Source: Domibacillus indicus
GTDB taxonomy: Bacteria; Bacillota; Bacilli; Bacillales; Domibacillaceae
Length of the DNA stretch: 64,000 nt
Reading direction: 5' to 3'
Assembly (NCBI RefSeq): GCF_023715895.1
Contig: NZ_JAMBOO010000001.1
Location: 552,556 to 616,555 of the forward strand
Under the pieces are notes generated by a model, which saw nothing but the letters and a program-made list of their open reading frames with translations, made no database searches and had not been told where the DNA came from. Made by a program: the position numbers and the translations under genes. Positions 47,446-55,939 of this stretch are shown here, piece after piece. Each line of letters starts with the position of its first letter. Within the stretch, counting starts at the first letter, position 1.

Positions 47446-48918
47446 GTGGTCGACACTTCGTTAATTGTCTCCATCGTTGTATACATGGCCGGGATGCTTT
47501 TAATCGGCTGGTACGCATACAAACGAACATCGAATTTATCTGATTATATGCTCGGCGGACGCGGACTCGGCCCTGCGGTTACAGCCCTTTCGGCCGGCGC
47601 CTCTGACATGAGCGGCTGGCTGATGATGGGCCTGCCCGGCGCCATGTACGCGAGCGGGATCAGCGCTTCATGGATTGCGATCGGCTTAACGCTGGGCGCC
47701 TGGGCAAACTGGCTGTACGTGGCACCCCGCCTGCGTATGTACACGGAAATTGCGGAAGACTCCATTACCATTCCAGCGTATCTTGAAAACCGGTTTCAAG
47801 ACCGTTCAAAAGTGATTCGTCTTGTTTCCAGCCTTGTTATTATCGTCTTTTTCACGTTTTACATTTCATCTGGCATGGTGTCCGGAGGCGTACTGTTCGA
47901 GACGACGTTCGGCCTTGATTACCATATCGGTCTTTGGATTGTTGCCGGTGTCGTTATTGCTTACACTTTGTTTGGCGGATTTTTAGCGGTAAGCTGGACT
48001 GACTTTGTACAGGGCATCATTATGGTACTGGCACTTGTACTCGTTCCAATTGTGACGGTTATGCATGTCGGCGGGATTGGCCCTTCGATTGATACGGTCC
48101 GTTCGGTAGACCCGGCTCTTTTAAATATTTTTACCGGGACAAGCTTTATTGGCATTGTTTCTCTTTTTGCCTGGGGACTTGGCTACTTCGGCCAGCCGCA
48201 TATTATCGTCCGCTTTATGGCGATTACATCGGTAAAAGAAATTAAAAAAGCGCGCCGCATCGGCATGAGCTGGATGATATTCTCTGTTGTTGGCGCTATG
48301 GTAACCGGTTTTGTCGGCCTTGCTTATTACACAAACAATAATATGAAAATCGCTGATCCGGAAACGATCTTTATCGAACTGGGGAATATTTTGTTCCACC
48401 CGATCATTACCGGCTTCCTGATTTCCGCTATTTTGGCTGCCATTATGAGTACCATTTCATCGCAGCTGCTTGTTACATCAAGCTCGCTGACGGAAGATTT
48501 ATATAAAACATTTTTCCGCCGCGATGCTTCAGATCGGGAGCTTGTATTCCTAGGACGCCTGGCCGTTTTAATTGTCTCAATCGTTGCCTTGATCCTGTCA
48601 TGGGAACAAAATGCCACCATTTTGGCGCTCGTCGGCTACGCATGGGCAGGCTTTGGTTCTTCGTTCGGCCCGGCGATCCTGCTGAGCTTGTATTGGAAAC
48701 GGATGACCCATTGGGGAGCGCTCGCCGGCATGATCGTCGGTGCCGTTACCGTTATCGTTTGGACGAAAACACCTTGGGCAGCTGACGTGTATGAAATGAT
48801 CCCTGGTTTTGCCGCAAGCTTACTGGCGATTGTGGTTGTCAGCCTGCTGACAAAGCCATCTGAAGGAACGGCTCAGCGCTTTGATGAATTTGAACGCACG
48901 TTAAACGAATCAAAATAA
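47446..48918 (+). CDS. putP: Sodium/proline symporter
   Basis: A 490-residue SSS-family transporter with about 13 helices. Conserved segments include SDYMLGGRGLGPAVTALSAGASDMSGWLMMGLPGA (about 31-65), SWIAIGLTLGAWANWLYVAPRLR, FVQGIIMVLALV and GYFGQPHIIVRFMA (about 250). STISSQLLVTSSSL (about 340) forms the sodium-binding region. GTG 47446 follows GAAGGGA. It brings proline in for the preceding enzymes; putR follows 13 bases later. Confidence 0.94.
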   Translation: MVDTSLIVSIVVYMAGMLLIGWYAYKRTSNLSDYMLGGRGLGPAVTALSAGASDMSGWLMMGLPGAMYASGISASWIAIGLTLGAWANWLYVAPRLRMYTEIAEDSITIPAYLENRFQDRSKVIRLVSSLVIIVFFTFYISSGMVSGGVLFETTFGLDYHIGLWIVAGVVIAYTLFGGFLAVSWTDFVQGIIMVLALVLVPIVTVMHVGGIGPSIDTVRSVDPALLNIFTGTSFIGIVSLFAWGLGYFGQPHIIVRFMAITSVKEIKKARRIGMSWMIFSVVGAMVTGFVGLAYYTNNNMKIADPETIFIELGNILFHPIITGFLISAILAAIMSTISSQLLVTSSSLTEDLYKTFFRRDASDRELVFLGRLAVLIVSIVALILSWEQNATILALVGYAWAGFGSSFGPAILLSLYWKRMTHWGALAGMIVGAVTVIVWTKTPWAADVYEMIPGFAASLLAIVVVSLLTKPSEGTAQRFDEFERTLNESK

Positions 48919-48930
48919 GGAGGATCCGTC

Positions 48931-50160
48931 ATGGATTTAACCCAGCCGCTTGAAAAAATCCTCTCATTAACCGATTTAAACGAAATGACCGATGTGATCA
49001 GCGGTGTGCTGAAAAAACCGGTCGTGATTGAAGACGATCGATTTTCTCTTTTAGCGTACAGTTCCTATTACATTGAGCAGTTTGACCGGGCTAATCAGCA
49101 GACGATTTTTTCAAAAAGCTGGACAACCTCTATTTTAAAGACGTTTATGGATGAAGGCATTGTCGATCAGCTCAAGTCGATGCGGGAACCCTTTCGCGTA
49201 AAGGAAATGCAGGAAATCGGGTTGAATCAGCGCGTTGTGGTCAGCGCCCGTTTTAAAGAGCACATCCTTGGCTACATTTGGGTGCAGGAAACAGAACCTT
49301 CTTTAACGGAACAGGAGCTTTCTTTTCTGCACGATGTGTCGTTTCATATCGGCAAGGTCCTTCACAAAAAAAATCAGCTGGCGCGGCGGCGTGATGAACG
49401 AAAAAATGATTTTTTCCGCAAGCTTATTCATCAGTCCTACCAGACCGACAGCGAAATGAAGTGGGAAGCGGCGCAATTAAATATTGCGCTGCCTTCTTCG
49501 TTTATTGTCACGGTTTTTTTGCTTGATTCGATCGAAGAAGAAACGATCGATGACCTGTATGAAACGATTGCCCTTTTTGCCAATACGCTGGACCAGCCGG
49601 CTCATGTGTTCACCGATCACCTGCAAGTCACCGTGCTGCTCGGCGGACCGTCGGAAGAACTGCCAGCCAGTGCCCGTGTGCTCGTACGGACGGTGAGAAG
49701 CCAGTTTCAAGAGCATGGGCTTTATTCCGGCATTGGCAATGCGTACTCTTCCATGGCGATGCTCAGAAAAAGCTATCTTGAAGCGCTTGAAGTATGCCGG
49801 ACAGCTGCTTTTCTGCATGACAACAGCGAGATGGAACCTGAATACAGCCGCCTCGGCATTCTTCGTTATTTAGAGACGATCGCACAATATCACTTGAGCA
49901 CTCATTATGTGAATGAAGATTTACTTAAGCTCCGTCAAAAAGACGCCGACGCCCACTCTGACCTGGTTCGGACGGTTGAAGTGTTCCTGCTGAACAACTG
50001 CCGGATCAAGCCGACAGCAGAAGAACTCTTCATTCATACAAACACGCTTAAATACCGGCTGAGGCAAATTGATGAGCTGACATCGATCAACTTCGATGAC
50101 TTTCATACACGCTGCCAGCTGTATATCGATTTGCAGCTGATGAAGCGGGATCTCCGTTAA
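48931..50160 (+). CDS. putR: PucR-family regulator PutR
   Basis: A 409-residue transcription factor with an N-terminal sensor domain (about 1-130), a GGDEF-like CdaR region (about 150-280) and a C-terminal PucR helix-turn-helix (EVFLLNNCRIKPTAEELFIHTNTLKYRLRQIDEL, about 350-385). In B. subtilis PutR senses proline and activates putBCP; the gene lies directly after putP, as here. AAGGAGGATC precedes the ATG. Whether it shares the put transcript or has its own promoter is unclear. The dyad upstream of putB is its likely target. Confidence 0.88.
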   Translation: MDLTQPLEKILSLTDLNEMTDVISGVLKKPVVIEDDRFSLLAYSSYYIEQFDRANQQTIFSKSWTTSILKTFMDEGIVDQLKSMREPFRVKEMQEIGLNQRVVVSARFKEHILGYIWVQETEPSLTEQELSFLHDVSFHIGKVLHKKNQLARRRDERKNDFFRKLIHQSYQTDSEMKWEAAQLNIALPSSFIVTVFLLDSIEEETIDDLYETIALFANTLDQPAHVFTDHLQVTVLLGGPSEELPASARVLVRTVRSQFQEHGLYSGIGNAYSSMAMLRKSYLEALEVCRTAAFLHDNSEMEPEYSRLGILRYLETIAQYHLSTHYVNEDLLKLRQKDADAHSDLVRTVEVFLLNNCRIKPTAEELFIHTNTLKYRLRQIDELTSINFDDFHTRCQLYIDLQLMKRDLR

Positions 50161-50191
50161 TGCTATAATGAAGAAAAAAGGAGTGAACGCT

Positions 50192-50659
50192 GTGATTCGC
50201 GTTTTATTTGTTTGTCTCGGCAACATTTGCCGGTCACCGATGGCCGAAGCGATGTTCCGTAACCTTGTTCAAAAAGAAGGATTGAACGGACGTATTGAAG
50301 TGGATTCCGCTGCGACAAGCTCGTGGCATATCGGGTCTCCTCCTCATAAAGGGACACTGGCCAAGCTAAAAGAATATAACATCTCTTCAGAAGGCCTTAG
50401 CGGCCGCCAGCTGGATGCAGCTGATTTTGAGAAATTCGACTACATCATTGGCATGGATGAAAGCAACATCACCAACATTCGTGACATGCTGGGACAGCCG
50501 GATCACCCAAAAATTATTCGCTTTCTGGATTTAACTGAGCACCAAAAAGACGTACCCGATCCGTACTACACAGGCGACTTTCAAGAAACGTATGACCTTG
50601 TACTGGACGGCTGTGCCGCGCTGCTCGAAAAAATCCGCGCCGATCACGCGCTTTCGTAA
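50192..50659 (+). CDS. yfkJ: Low-molecular-weight protein-tyrosine phosphatase
   Basis: A 155-residue phosphatase. The P-loop is VCLGNICRSPM (C-x5-R-S), and the acid loop is DVPDPYYTGDF near 125-135, the usual Asp-Pro general acid. Sequence is close to B. subtilis YfkJ. GTG 50192 is preferred, with AAAGGAG eight bases upstream; ATG 50168 precedes that site. It sits between putR and a solute-binding gene and ends in a terminator. No cognate tyrosine kinase is adjacent. Confidence 0.9.
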   Translation: MIRVLFVCLGNICRSPMAEAMFRNLVQKEGLNGRIEVDSAATSSWHIGSPPHKGTLAKLKEYNISSEGLSGRQLDAADFEKFDYIIGMDESNITNIRDMLGQPDHPKIIRFLDLTEHQKDVPDPYYTGDFQETYDLVLDGCAALLEKIRADHALS

Positions 50660-50664
50660 GAACC

Positions 50665-50694
50665 AAAAGACTGCCCCTGCGGCAGTCTTTTTTA
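50665..50694 (+). terminator. Terminator after the tyrosine phosphatase gene
   Basis: AAAAGACTGCC pairs with GGCAGTCTTTT across CCTGC, with a T6 run. Confidence 0.9.
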
Positions 50695-50781
50695 CTGTTA
50701 TGAAAAAGTGACGTTGTTTTGGAAATCGATACCCTTCTCTTCTTACAATATTTCTTTTCTATCAAAAATCCAAAATTTTCT

Positions 50782-50810
50782 TTGTTAAATTCATAGTATT
50801 CAGGTATGAT
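50782..50810 (+). promoter_or_regulatory. Candidate sigma-A promoter of the solute-binding protein gene
   Basis: TTGTTA (50782-50787), 17 bases, TATGAT (50805-50810): four of six at -35, five of six at -10. It lies 45 bases before the start codon. Confidence 0.65.
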
Positions 50811-50854
50811 TAACGAGAATAATACATATAAAAAGAGATTGGGAGGAACAAGCA

Positions 50855-51691
50855 ATGAGAAAATGGACATCAAAAGGATTATTAGGTGCAGGGCTGGCAG
50901 CCGTTCTTGCCTTTACATCTGCATGCAGCCAGGAAGAAGAAAGCGGCGGCGGAAGCGGGACCGAAAAGAAAACATTGGTGGTCGGCACAGACGCAGCCTA
51001 CGCTCCCTTTACATACATGGATAAAGGAGAAATCGTCGGCTTCGATATTGATGTCGTAGACGCTGTGATGGAAGAAGCCGGTTACGAATACGAAATTAAA
51101 AATATGGGCTGGGACGGCCTTTTTGAAAGCACGCGCCAGGAGCAGCTTGACCTTGCCGTCTGCGCGATTACAATCAGCGATGACCGGAAAGAAACATTCG
51201 ATTTCTCCTCCCCTTACTATCAATCTACTCATATGATTATGACCAAAGAAGAAACGAAAGTGAACAGCGCCAATGATTTGAAAAACATGACGGTCGGTGT
51301 CCTGAACGCATCAACAGGCCAGATTGCCGCCGAGAAAGTGATGGGCCAAAACAGCCCGAATTTAAAAAAATATGAAAGTGACGCTGTTTCCATTATGTCA
51401 ATGAAAAACGGCGCGGTGCAGGCATCTGTTGCCGATAATACAGTTGTCACAGAATATATGAAAAACAATCCGAACGAGAAGTACAATACATTGACAGACC
51501 CGGAAACATTCGGCTCCGAGTTTTACGGTTTCATGTTCCCAAAAGGAAGCGAAGTCGCGGATGACCTGGATGCAGCCCTGAAGACGATTATCGAAAACGG
51601 CACGTATGCTGAAATCTATGAAAAGTGGATTGGCACAAAGCCGGACACAGATGTTTTACAAAAAGCAGCCCAGCAGGCAGTGGCATCATGA
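50855..51691 (+). CDS. Amino-acid-type ABC substrate-binding lipoprotein
   Basis: A 278-residue family-3 solute-binding protein (SBP_bac_3). The lipobox ends AFTSAC (Cys near 24), followed by a Gly/Ser/Glu linker. VVGTDAAYAPFTYMDKGEIVGFDIDVVDAV (about 47-76) and GLFESTRQEQLDLAVCAITISDDRKETFDFSSPYY match the ligand-binding core for polar amino acids. No permease or ATPase genes are adjacent. Its stop overlaps a homocysteine S-methyltransferase start (ATGA), hinting at a ligand such as methionine or S-methylmethionine; that is inference. GGGAGG precedes the ATG. Confidence 0.88.
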   Translation: MRKWTSKGLLGAGLAAVLAFTSACSQEEESGGGSGTEKKTLVVGTDAAYAPFTYMDKGEIVGFDIDVVDAVMEEAGYEYEIKNMGWDGLFESTRQEQLDLAVCAITISDDRKETFDFSSPYYQSTHMIMTKEETKVNSANDLKNMTVGVLNASTGQIAAEKVMGQNSPNLKKYESDAVSIMSMKNGAVQASVADNTVVTEYMKNNPNEKYNTLTDPETFGSEFYGFMFPKGSEVADDLDAALKTIIENGTYAEIYEKWIGTKPDTDVLQKAAQQAVAS

Positions 51692-52626
51692 ACCCAATTC
51701 AATCGATCCTAACAGAGTTCCCGGTGATCGTGCTGGACGGTGCGATGGCAACAGAGCTTGAGCGTCATGGCTGCCAATTAAACGACAGCCTCTGGTCGGC
51801 CCGCGTGTTAATGGAAACGCCGGAACTCATTAAACAAGTGCATCTTGATTATTTTCAGGCTGGAGCGGACTGCGCGATTACCGCAAGCTACCAGGCGACC
51901 ATTGATGGGTTTGCCCAGCATGGCCTTACTGCCGAAGAAACGATTAATGTCATTCAGGCTTCGGTGCGCATTGCTGCCCAGGCACGGGATGAGTTCTGGC
52001 AGTCGCTTGATGACAAAACGAGCCGGCCGAAGCCGCTCGTTGCGGCGTCTGTCGGTTCTTATGGCGCATTTCTTGCAGACGGTTCCGAATACCGGGGTGA
52101 CTACAAGCTGACGCAGGAAGAATTGATTGAGTTTCACCGGCCGCGCATTCAAGCGCTGATCGAAGCAGGCGCCGACCTGCTTGCCTGTGAAACCATTCCG
52201 AATCTCACGGAAGCAAGCGCACTTGCACGCCTTCTGCAGGAAGAATTCCCGGAGACGTATGCATGGATCAGCTTCAGCGCCAAAGACGGGCAGCATATTA
52301 GCAGCGGTGAGCGAATCGCGGATTGCGCCCAGGAACTCGAATCTGTTTCTCAAATTGCAGCGATTGGTGTAAACTGCACCCCACCGGAATTCATGCCCGA
52401 ACTTATTGGAGAAATCAAACGAGCATCATCCAAGCCCGTTATCGTGTATCCAAACCTTGGCGAAGTATATGACGCTGAAACGAAAACATGGTCTGGCGCA
52501 CCGGACATGGAAGCATACAGCCAGCATACACACCACTGGCACGAATGCGGCGCCCAGCTCATTGGCGGATGCTGCCGCACAAAGCCGTCCGATATCGAAA
52601 CGATTGCCCACTGGGTGAGAGCTTAA
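51688..52626 (+). CDS. mmuM: Homocysteine S-methyltransferase
   Basis: Transfers a methyl group from S-methylmethionine (or related donors) to homocysteine, giving methionine. The 312-residue barrel enzyme opens with VIVLDGAMATELERHGCQL and has the zinc-cysteine pattern GVNC (near 231) plus GGCCRT (near 297). Blocks YQATIDGFAQHGLT and ACETIPNLTEA are family-typical. ATG 51688 overlaps the solute-binding gene by four bases, so the pair is coupled. A strong bidirectional terminator follows. B. subtilis YbgG is a likely orthologue but is paired there with a different type of transporter. Confidence 0.92.
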   Translation: MNPIQSILTEFPVIVLDGAMATELERHGCQLNDSLWSARVLMETPELIKQVHLDYFQAGADCAITASYQATIDGFAQHGLTAEETINVIQASVRIAAQARDEFWQSLDDKTSRPKPLVAASVGSYGAFLADGSEYRGDYKLTQEELIEFHRPRIQALIEAGADLLACETIPNLTEASALARLLQEEFPETYAWISFSAKDGQHISSGERIADCAQELESVSQIAAIGVNCTPPEFMPELIGEIKRASSKPVIVYPNLGEVYDAETKTWSGAPDMEAYSQHTHHWHECGAQLIGGCCRTKPSDIETIAHWVRA

Positions 52627-52627
52627 T

Positions 52628-52666
52628 AAAAAAGCGTTCAGGACATAAGTTCCTGAACGCTTTTTT
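52628..52666. terminator. Bidirectional terminator between mmuM and the SLH gene
   Basis: AAAAAAGCGTTCAGGA pairs with TCCTGAACGCTTTTTT across a 7-base loop. Confidence 0.95.
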
Positions 52667-52668
52667 CA

Positions 52669-53847
52669 TTAGCGGATCAAAGAGTATGGCATGGTAAACT
52701 GACGAATGCTGTCTGAATATGGACCATATTCATACGGATTAAAGAACATCACGAAGCCGCCTGGTTTCATGTAAAATTGATATTTGTATTCATCCAAGCT
52801 ATAAAGTCCATCCCAAAATCCGATTTGTCCTCTGCTCTGCATTGCATACGCCTGTGCGTTAATCCGGTCAATTACATTGTCTTCGTAATAATACTGTGTA
52901 GCTAAATCATCCAGTGAGATAAACGAGTCGCTTTTTACATCATAGTTATCCGCAAAAAGCTGCTCATATCCGTGTGCACCGCCCGTATATTGGTAGCTTT
53001 CGAATAGCACACTGATATAATTCGAATCGGCACGCGGCACCGTGTAGTCTACAACAAATTCGTAATATTCACCCAGATAATCATCCTCTTGAGCCAGTTC
53101 CATAATTTCATTCCGCTGTGCCACAAGACCGGCTCCTGCTTCGCGGAAGTAGCTGTTTAAATAAGAAAAATCATGCTGGTTCGTTGTATCTGCAAACTGA
53201 GGGTAATAAATATCCGCTACTGCCCGTTTCGGGTAATTCACCACTTTTAAACGGAAGTTCGCATTCATCGCACGCGCCACAAATACCGCAAACTGGGCAC
53301 GCGTCACTTTAGCAGATGGATTGAACGTTGTAGGCGTATAACCTGATGTAATGCCGCTTGCCAGAAGCGGTGTTATGTATGTATTGCCAGAGTAAGACGC
53401 GTTCATATCTTCCCACTGCACCGGTACAGATCCCTTAATGCCAAATGCCAGCTGTGTAATTTTGGCCATTTCGACCCGCTTCAGCTGATTGTCCGGCTGA
53501 AACGCTGTTCCTTTTGAAAACCAGCCTGCGTTTACTGCTGCAGCAATTTCTTTATAAAAAGGGTGAGACGTCGGTACATCTGAAAATCTCGGATTCGGAA
53601 CGTTTGTAAGCGGAAGCTTTTTTGCCCGTACTAAAATCGCTGCCGCGTGCGCTTTTGTAACAGAAGCGTCTTTATTGTACTTTCCATTCGAGCCGCCTTT
53701 AATAATGCCACGGTCACTCAAGTAGGAAATTTCTTTTGCAGCCCAATGCGTTGACGGTACGTCGGTAAAAGTCGCCGCGTTTGCCTGTGTCACTGATAAC
53801 CCAATCAGCAGCGCTGCCAAAATCGTCATAAATGAGTACTTTTTCAC
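52669..53847 (-). CDS. Secreted protein with three SLH domains and a DUF3298-like C-terminus
   Basis: A 392-residue exported protein. Signal peptide ends near TQANAATF. Three S-layer-homology domains follow (about 25-75 with FTDVPSTHWAAKEISYL; about 88-140; about 145-195 with FNPSAKVTRAQFAVFVARAM), which usually bind pyruvylated wall polymer. Residues about 205-392 resemble the DUF3298/RsiV-PdaC extracellular domain (FESYQYTGGAHGYE), often fused to wall enzymes or anti-sigma proteins. The likely start is GTG 53847 after AGAGGGG. Monocistronic; a stable hairpin lies in the leader. Confidence 0.83.
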   Translation of the reverse strand: MKKYSFMTILAALLIGLSVTQANAATFTDVPSTHWAAKEISYLSDRGIIKGGSNGKYNKDASVTKAHAAAILVRAKKLPLTNVPNPRFSDVPTSHPFYKEIAAAVNAGWFSKGTAFQPDNQLKRVEMAKITQLAFGIKGSVPVQWEDMNASYSGNTYITPLLASGITSGYTPTTFNPSAKVTRAQFAVFVARAMNANFRLKVVNYPKRAVADIYYPQFADTTNQHDFSYLNSYFREAGAGLVAQRNEIMELAQEDDYLGEYYEFVVDYTVPRADSNYISVLFESYQYTGGAHGYEQLFADNYDVKSDSFISLDDLATQYYYEDNVIDRINAQAYAMQSRGQIGFWDGLYSLDEYKYQFYMKPGGFVMFFNPYEYGPYSDSIRQFTMPYSLIR

Positions 53848-53873
53848 CTGAACCCCTCTTTCCTAGTATGATG

Positions 53874-53904
53874 GCTGCCAGCCAGCAAAAGCTGGACCGG
53901 CAGC
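53874..53904 (-). promoter_or_regulatory. Stable hairpin in the 5' leader of the SLH gene
   Basis: GCTGCC pairs with GGCAGC outside and CCAGC with GCTGG inside around an AAAA/TTTT loop. It lies 27 bases before the start codon with no T run, so an mRNA-stability or translation element is more likely than a terminator. It matches no riboswitch class I know. Confidence 0.45.
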
Positions 53905-54006
53905 TCTTTCCGTTCTTTCTGCCCCCCGGCAACGTACACCCAAATTATACTATAATTCCCTTTTCGGTGATATAGTAATAGTCAAAAAGATTTATTAATC
54001 TAGAAC

Positions 54007-54040
54007 AAAAAGGATATCTTCCAAGAAGATATCCTTTTTT
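54007..54040 (-). terminator. Terminator after the histidine phosphatase gene
   Basis: AAAAGGATATCTT pairs with AAGATATCCTTTT across CCAAG, with T-rich flanks on both sides. It may serve both directions. Confidence 0.85.
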
Positions 54041-54656
54041 ACCCTTCAAATGTATCCCGGACGTTTTTTAAATGAGGTGTTTCATTGACCGATACCACCG
54101 ACAGCTTTTTACCGTCCCAGGCAATTCTTGTGATAGAAGTATTATCGATTTTACCCCGCCCGGTGCCGGCCTGCCCGTCTGTCAGCTTATGAACGAGGGC
54201 ATTGATGGCGCCGCCGTGTGTAACGACGAGAGCAGGAGCTCCATTCGTTTCTTTTGATATCATAGTGAGTACCTTTACCATCCGCTCCTGCATATCTTCT
54301 ATCGATTCCATGCCATGTGTCATCGGAATGCCGAAATTATCCGCATAGTTCGGCACTTGCTCCAGGATATCGGTGAGCAGCTGTCCTTGAAGCTCTCCGT
54401 AAAATCGCTCCCTGAGCAGCCTGCTTGCGGTAATCGATTCAACCGGCAGCCAGGCCGTCGCAAGCTTCGCAGTTTGAAAGGCGCGGTCCAAATCACTTGA
54501 AAACACATACTCAAACGAAATACCTTCCCGTTCAAAATAACCGCCCAGTGCGGCTGCCTGTTTTCTTCCTTCTTCACTCAGCCCAATGTCCATCTGCCCC
54601 TGCAGGCGTCCGAGTGCATTCCATTCTGATTCTCCGTGGCGTACAAGATGAATCAT
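54039..54656 (-). CDS. Histidine phosphatase (phosphoglycerate-mutase-like)
   Basis: A 205-residue branch-2-like histidine phosphatase. The catalytic LVRHGESEWN (about 4-13) is followed by the phosphate-binding Arg/Glu in LLRERFYGELQGQ (about 77-89) and the second His in VVTHGGAIN (about 148-156). The family includes PhoE/GpmB-type phosphatases with broad substrates; a true dPGM is unlikely because the enzyme is too short. ATG 54656 follows GGGGGG. It is downstream of the PTS-IIC-like gene with about 88 bases between. Confidence 0.87.
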   Translation of the reverse strand: MIHLVRHGESEWNALGRLQGQMDIGLSEEGRKQAAALGGYFEREGISFEYVFSSDLDRAFQTAKLATAWLPVESITASRLLRERFYGELQGQLLTDILEQVPNYADNFGIPMTHGMESIEDMQERMVKVLTMISKETNGAPALVVTHGGAINALVHKLTDGQAGTGRGKIDNTSITRIAWDGKKLSVVSVNETPHLKNVRDTFEG

Positions 54657-54744
54657 ACGCAGCCCCCCCTTTTTTCCAAAAGCATACCATTGTGCACTCT
54701 TCTCCACAATGAAAAAAGCAGCCAATCATTTGGCCGCTTCCTTC

Positions 54745-55782
54745 TTAATCAAATTGCAGTTTATAGTCTTCTGCTTTGATCATTTTTAGTTTTCTTGCAA
54801 ACACATAAATGAGGCCAAGGTTCAATACAACCGGCAGCACTAGGAACAAGCTGAGCATGACGGATACATTTTTCGCCGACCAGCCGCCCTCCGCTAAGTG
54901 AATGTAGTTCAGCGGACCGACCAGGCCAGACAACCCGAAACCAGCACTGTACGGGGTTCCCTGCACGTTCAACATACCCGCCAGCGCACCCAGAACTGCT
55001 GCCGTAATTAGCATCGGCAGCCCGATTTTCGGCTTCATAAAAAAGTTGCGCATTTGAATTTTCGGTGAACCAAGCACATGTGCCAATGCGGTGCCTAATG
55101 AATTTGCCCGGTAGCTCGCAATCGCAAAGCCAACGCCTGCTGCCACAACACCAAGGTTCGCCGCACCAGAGCCAATTCCTGACAGCATAATGACCGTCGC
55201 AACACCAACCGTTGAAATAGGAGATAAAATAATTACACAAAAAATAACCGCAATAATCGCTCCCATTAACACTGGCTGCCATGTCGTTACGTTATCCACG
55301 GCCACACCAATTACGCCTGCTGACGACTTTACGTACGGCAGTGTCATTACACCAATCATGCCCGGCACTACAATACAAAGCGTCGGCATCAATAAAATCG
55401 AATACTCTTTTAACCGCCCGCCGATCCACTGTACAAATAGTACCGCGAGCGCTGCTGTTAGACCCGTATTAATAACAACACCAATGCCATTTAGGGCAAA
55501 CAATCCATCGGCCGTTTGCTGCACTGATCCGCCGCCAACCATCGCTGCAATACCAACACTCGCCGTTTGAATCGGTGTTAATTTAAACGTCATCCCAACC
55601 ATCACGCCAATTAAAATCGGCAATAAACTCATCACAATCACCGTCATGTCCAGCACAGACTGCAGCGCCGGCGCATGCGGGATCATCAACTTCAGAATTT
55701 CTCCCAGCAGCGCATTCGGAATCAATGCCACCACAATCCCCATACTCATGCCTGTTAACAGCTTACTGAAAAAATCTTTCAT
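54745..55782 (-). CDS. PTS-IIC-like membrane permease (COG3641/PfoR type)
   Basis: A 345-residue membrane protein with nine or ten helices. Blocks VVALIPNALLGEILK, FKLTPIQTASVGIAAMVGGGSVQ, ISPISTVGVATVIMLSGIGSGAANLGVVAAGVGFAI and PKIGLPMLITAAVLGALAG match EIIC-domain proteins of the PfoR kind, which lack attached EIIA/EIIB domains. No PTS EIIA/B genes are nearby, so transport coupling is uncertain. AAGGAGAC precedes the ATG. A palindrome containing TTGTATACAA lies 34 bases upstream. Confidence 0.75.
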   Translation of the reverse strand: MKDFFSKLLTGMSMGIVVALIPNALLGEILKLMIPHAPALQSVLDMTVIVMSLLPILIGVMVGMTFKLTPIQTASVGIAAMVGGGSVQQTADGLFALNGIGVVINTGLTAALAVLFVQWIGGRLKEYSILLMPTLCIVVPGMIGVMTLPYVKSSAGVIGVAVDNVTTWQPVLMGAIIAVIFCVIILSPISTVGVATVIMLSGIGSGAANLGVVAAGVGFAIASYRANSLGTALAHVLGSPKIQMRNFFMKPKIGLPMLITAAVLGALAGMLNVQGTPYSAGFGLSGLVGPLNYIHLAEGGWSAKNVSVMLSLFLVLPVVLNLGLIYVFARKLKMIKAEDYKLQFD

Positions 55783-55815
55783 TCTGCCAGTCTCCTTACT
55801 CTTGATGTTGTTAAA

Positions 55816-55827
55816 ATTGTATACAAT
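55816..55827. promoter_or_regulatory. ATTGTATACAAT palindrome upstream of the permease gene
   Basis: A perfect 12-base palindrome 34 bases upstream of the start codon. Its TTGTATACAA core resembles operators of GntR-family repressors. No GntR gene is present in the window, so the regulator is unknown. Confidence 0.45.
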
Positions 55828-55939
55828 ATTCTGATAGAAAGCAACGAAAATTTTTTAATGCTTTACCGCACATAAGCGTTAAAGCAAGATAGTTTGATTT
55901 TGATCGGAAAGGTAAAACATAAAAGAAAAAGGAGACTAT

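Noticed and set aside
50164..50169. A perfect TATAAT just before the tyrosine phosphatase gene
   Set aside because: A start from it would fall on the ribosome-binding site, leaving almost no leader, and there is no -35 box at 17 bases.
53848..54000. SLH gene leader as a known riboswitch
   Set aside because: It lacks the conserved c-di-GMP, SAM, TPP, lysine or T-box cores; only a simple hairpin is evident.
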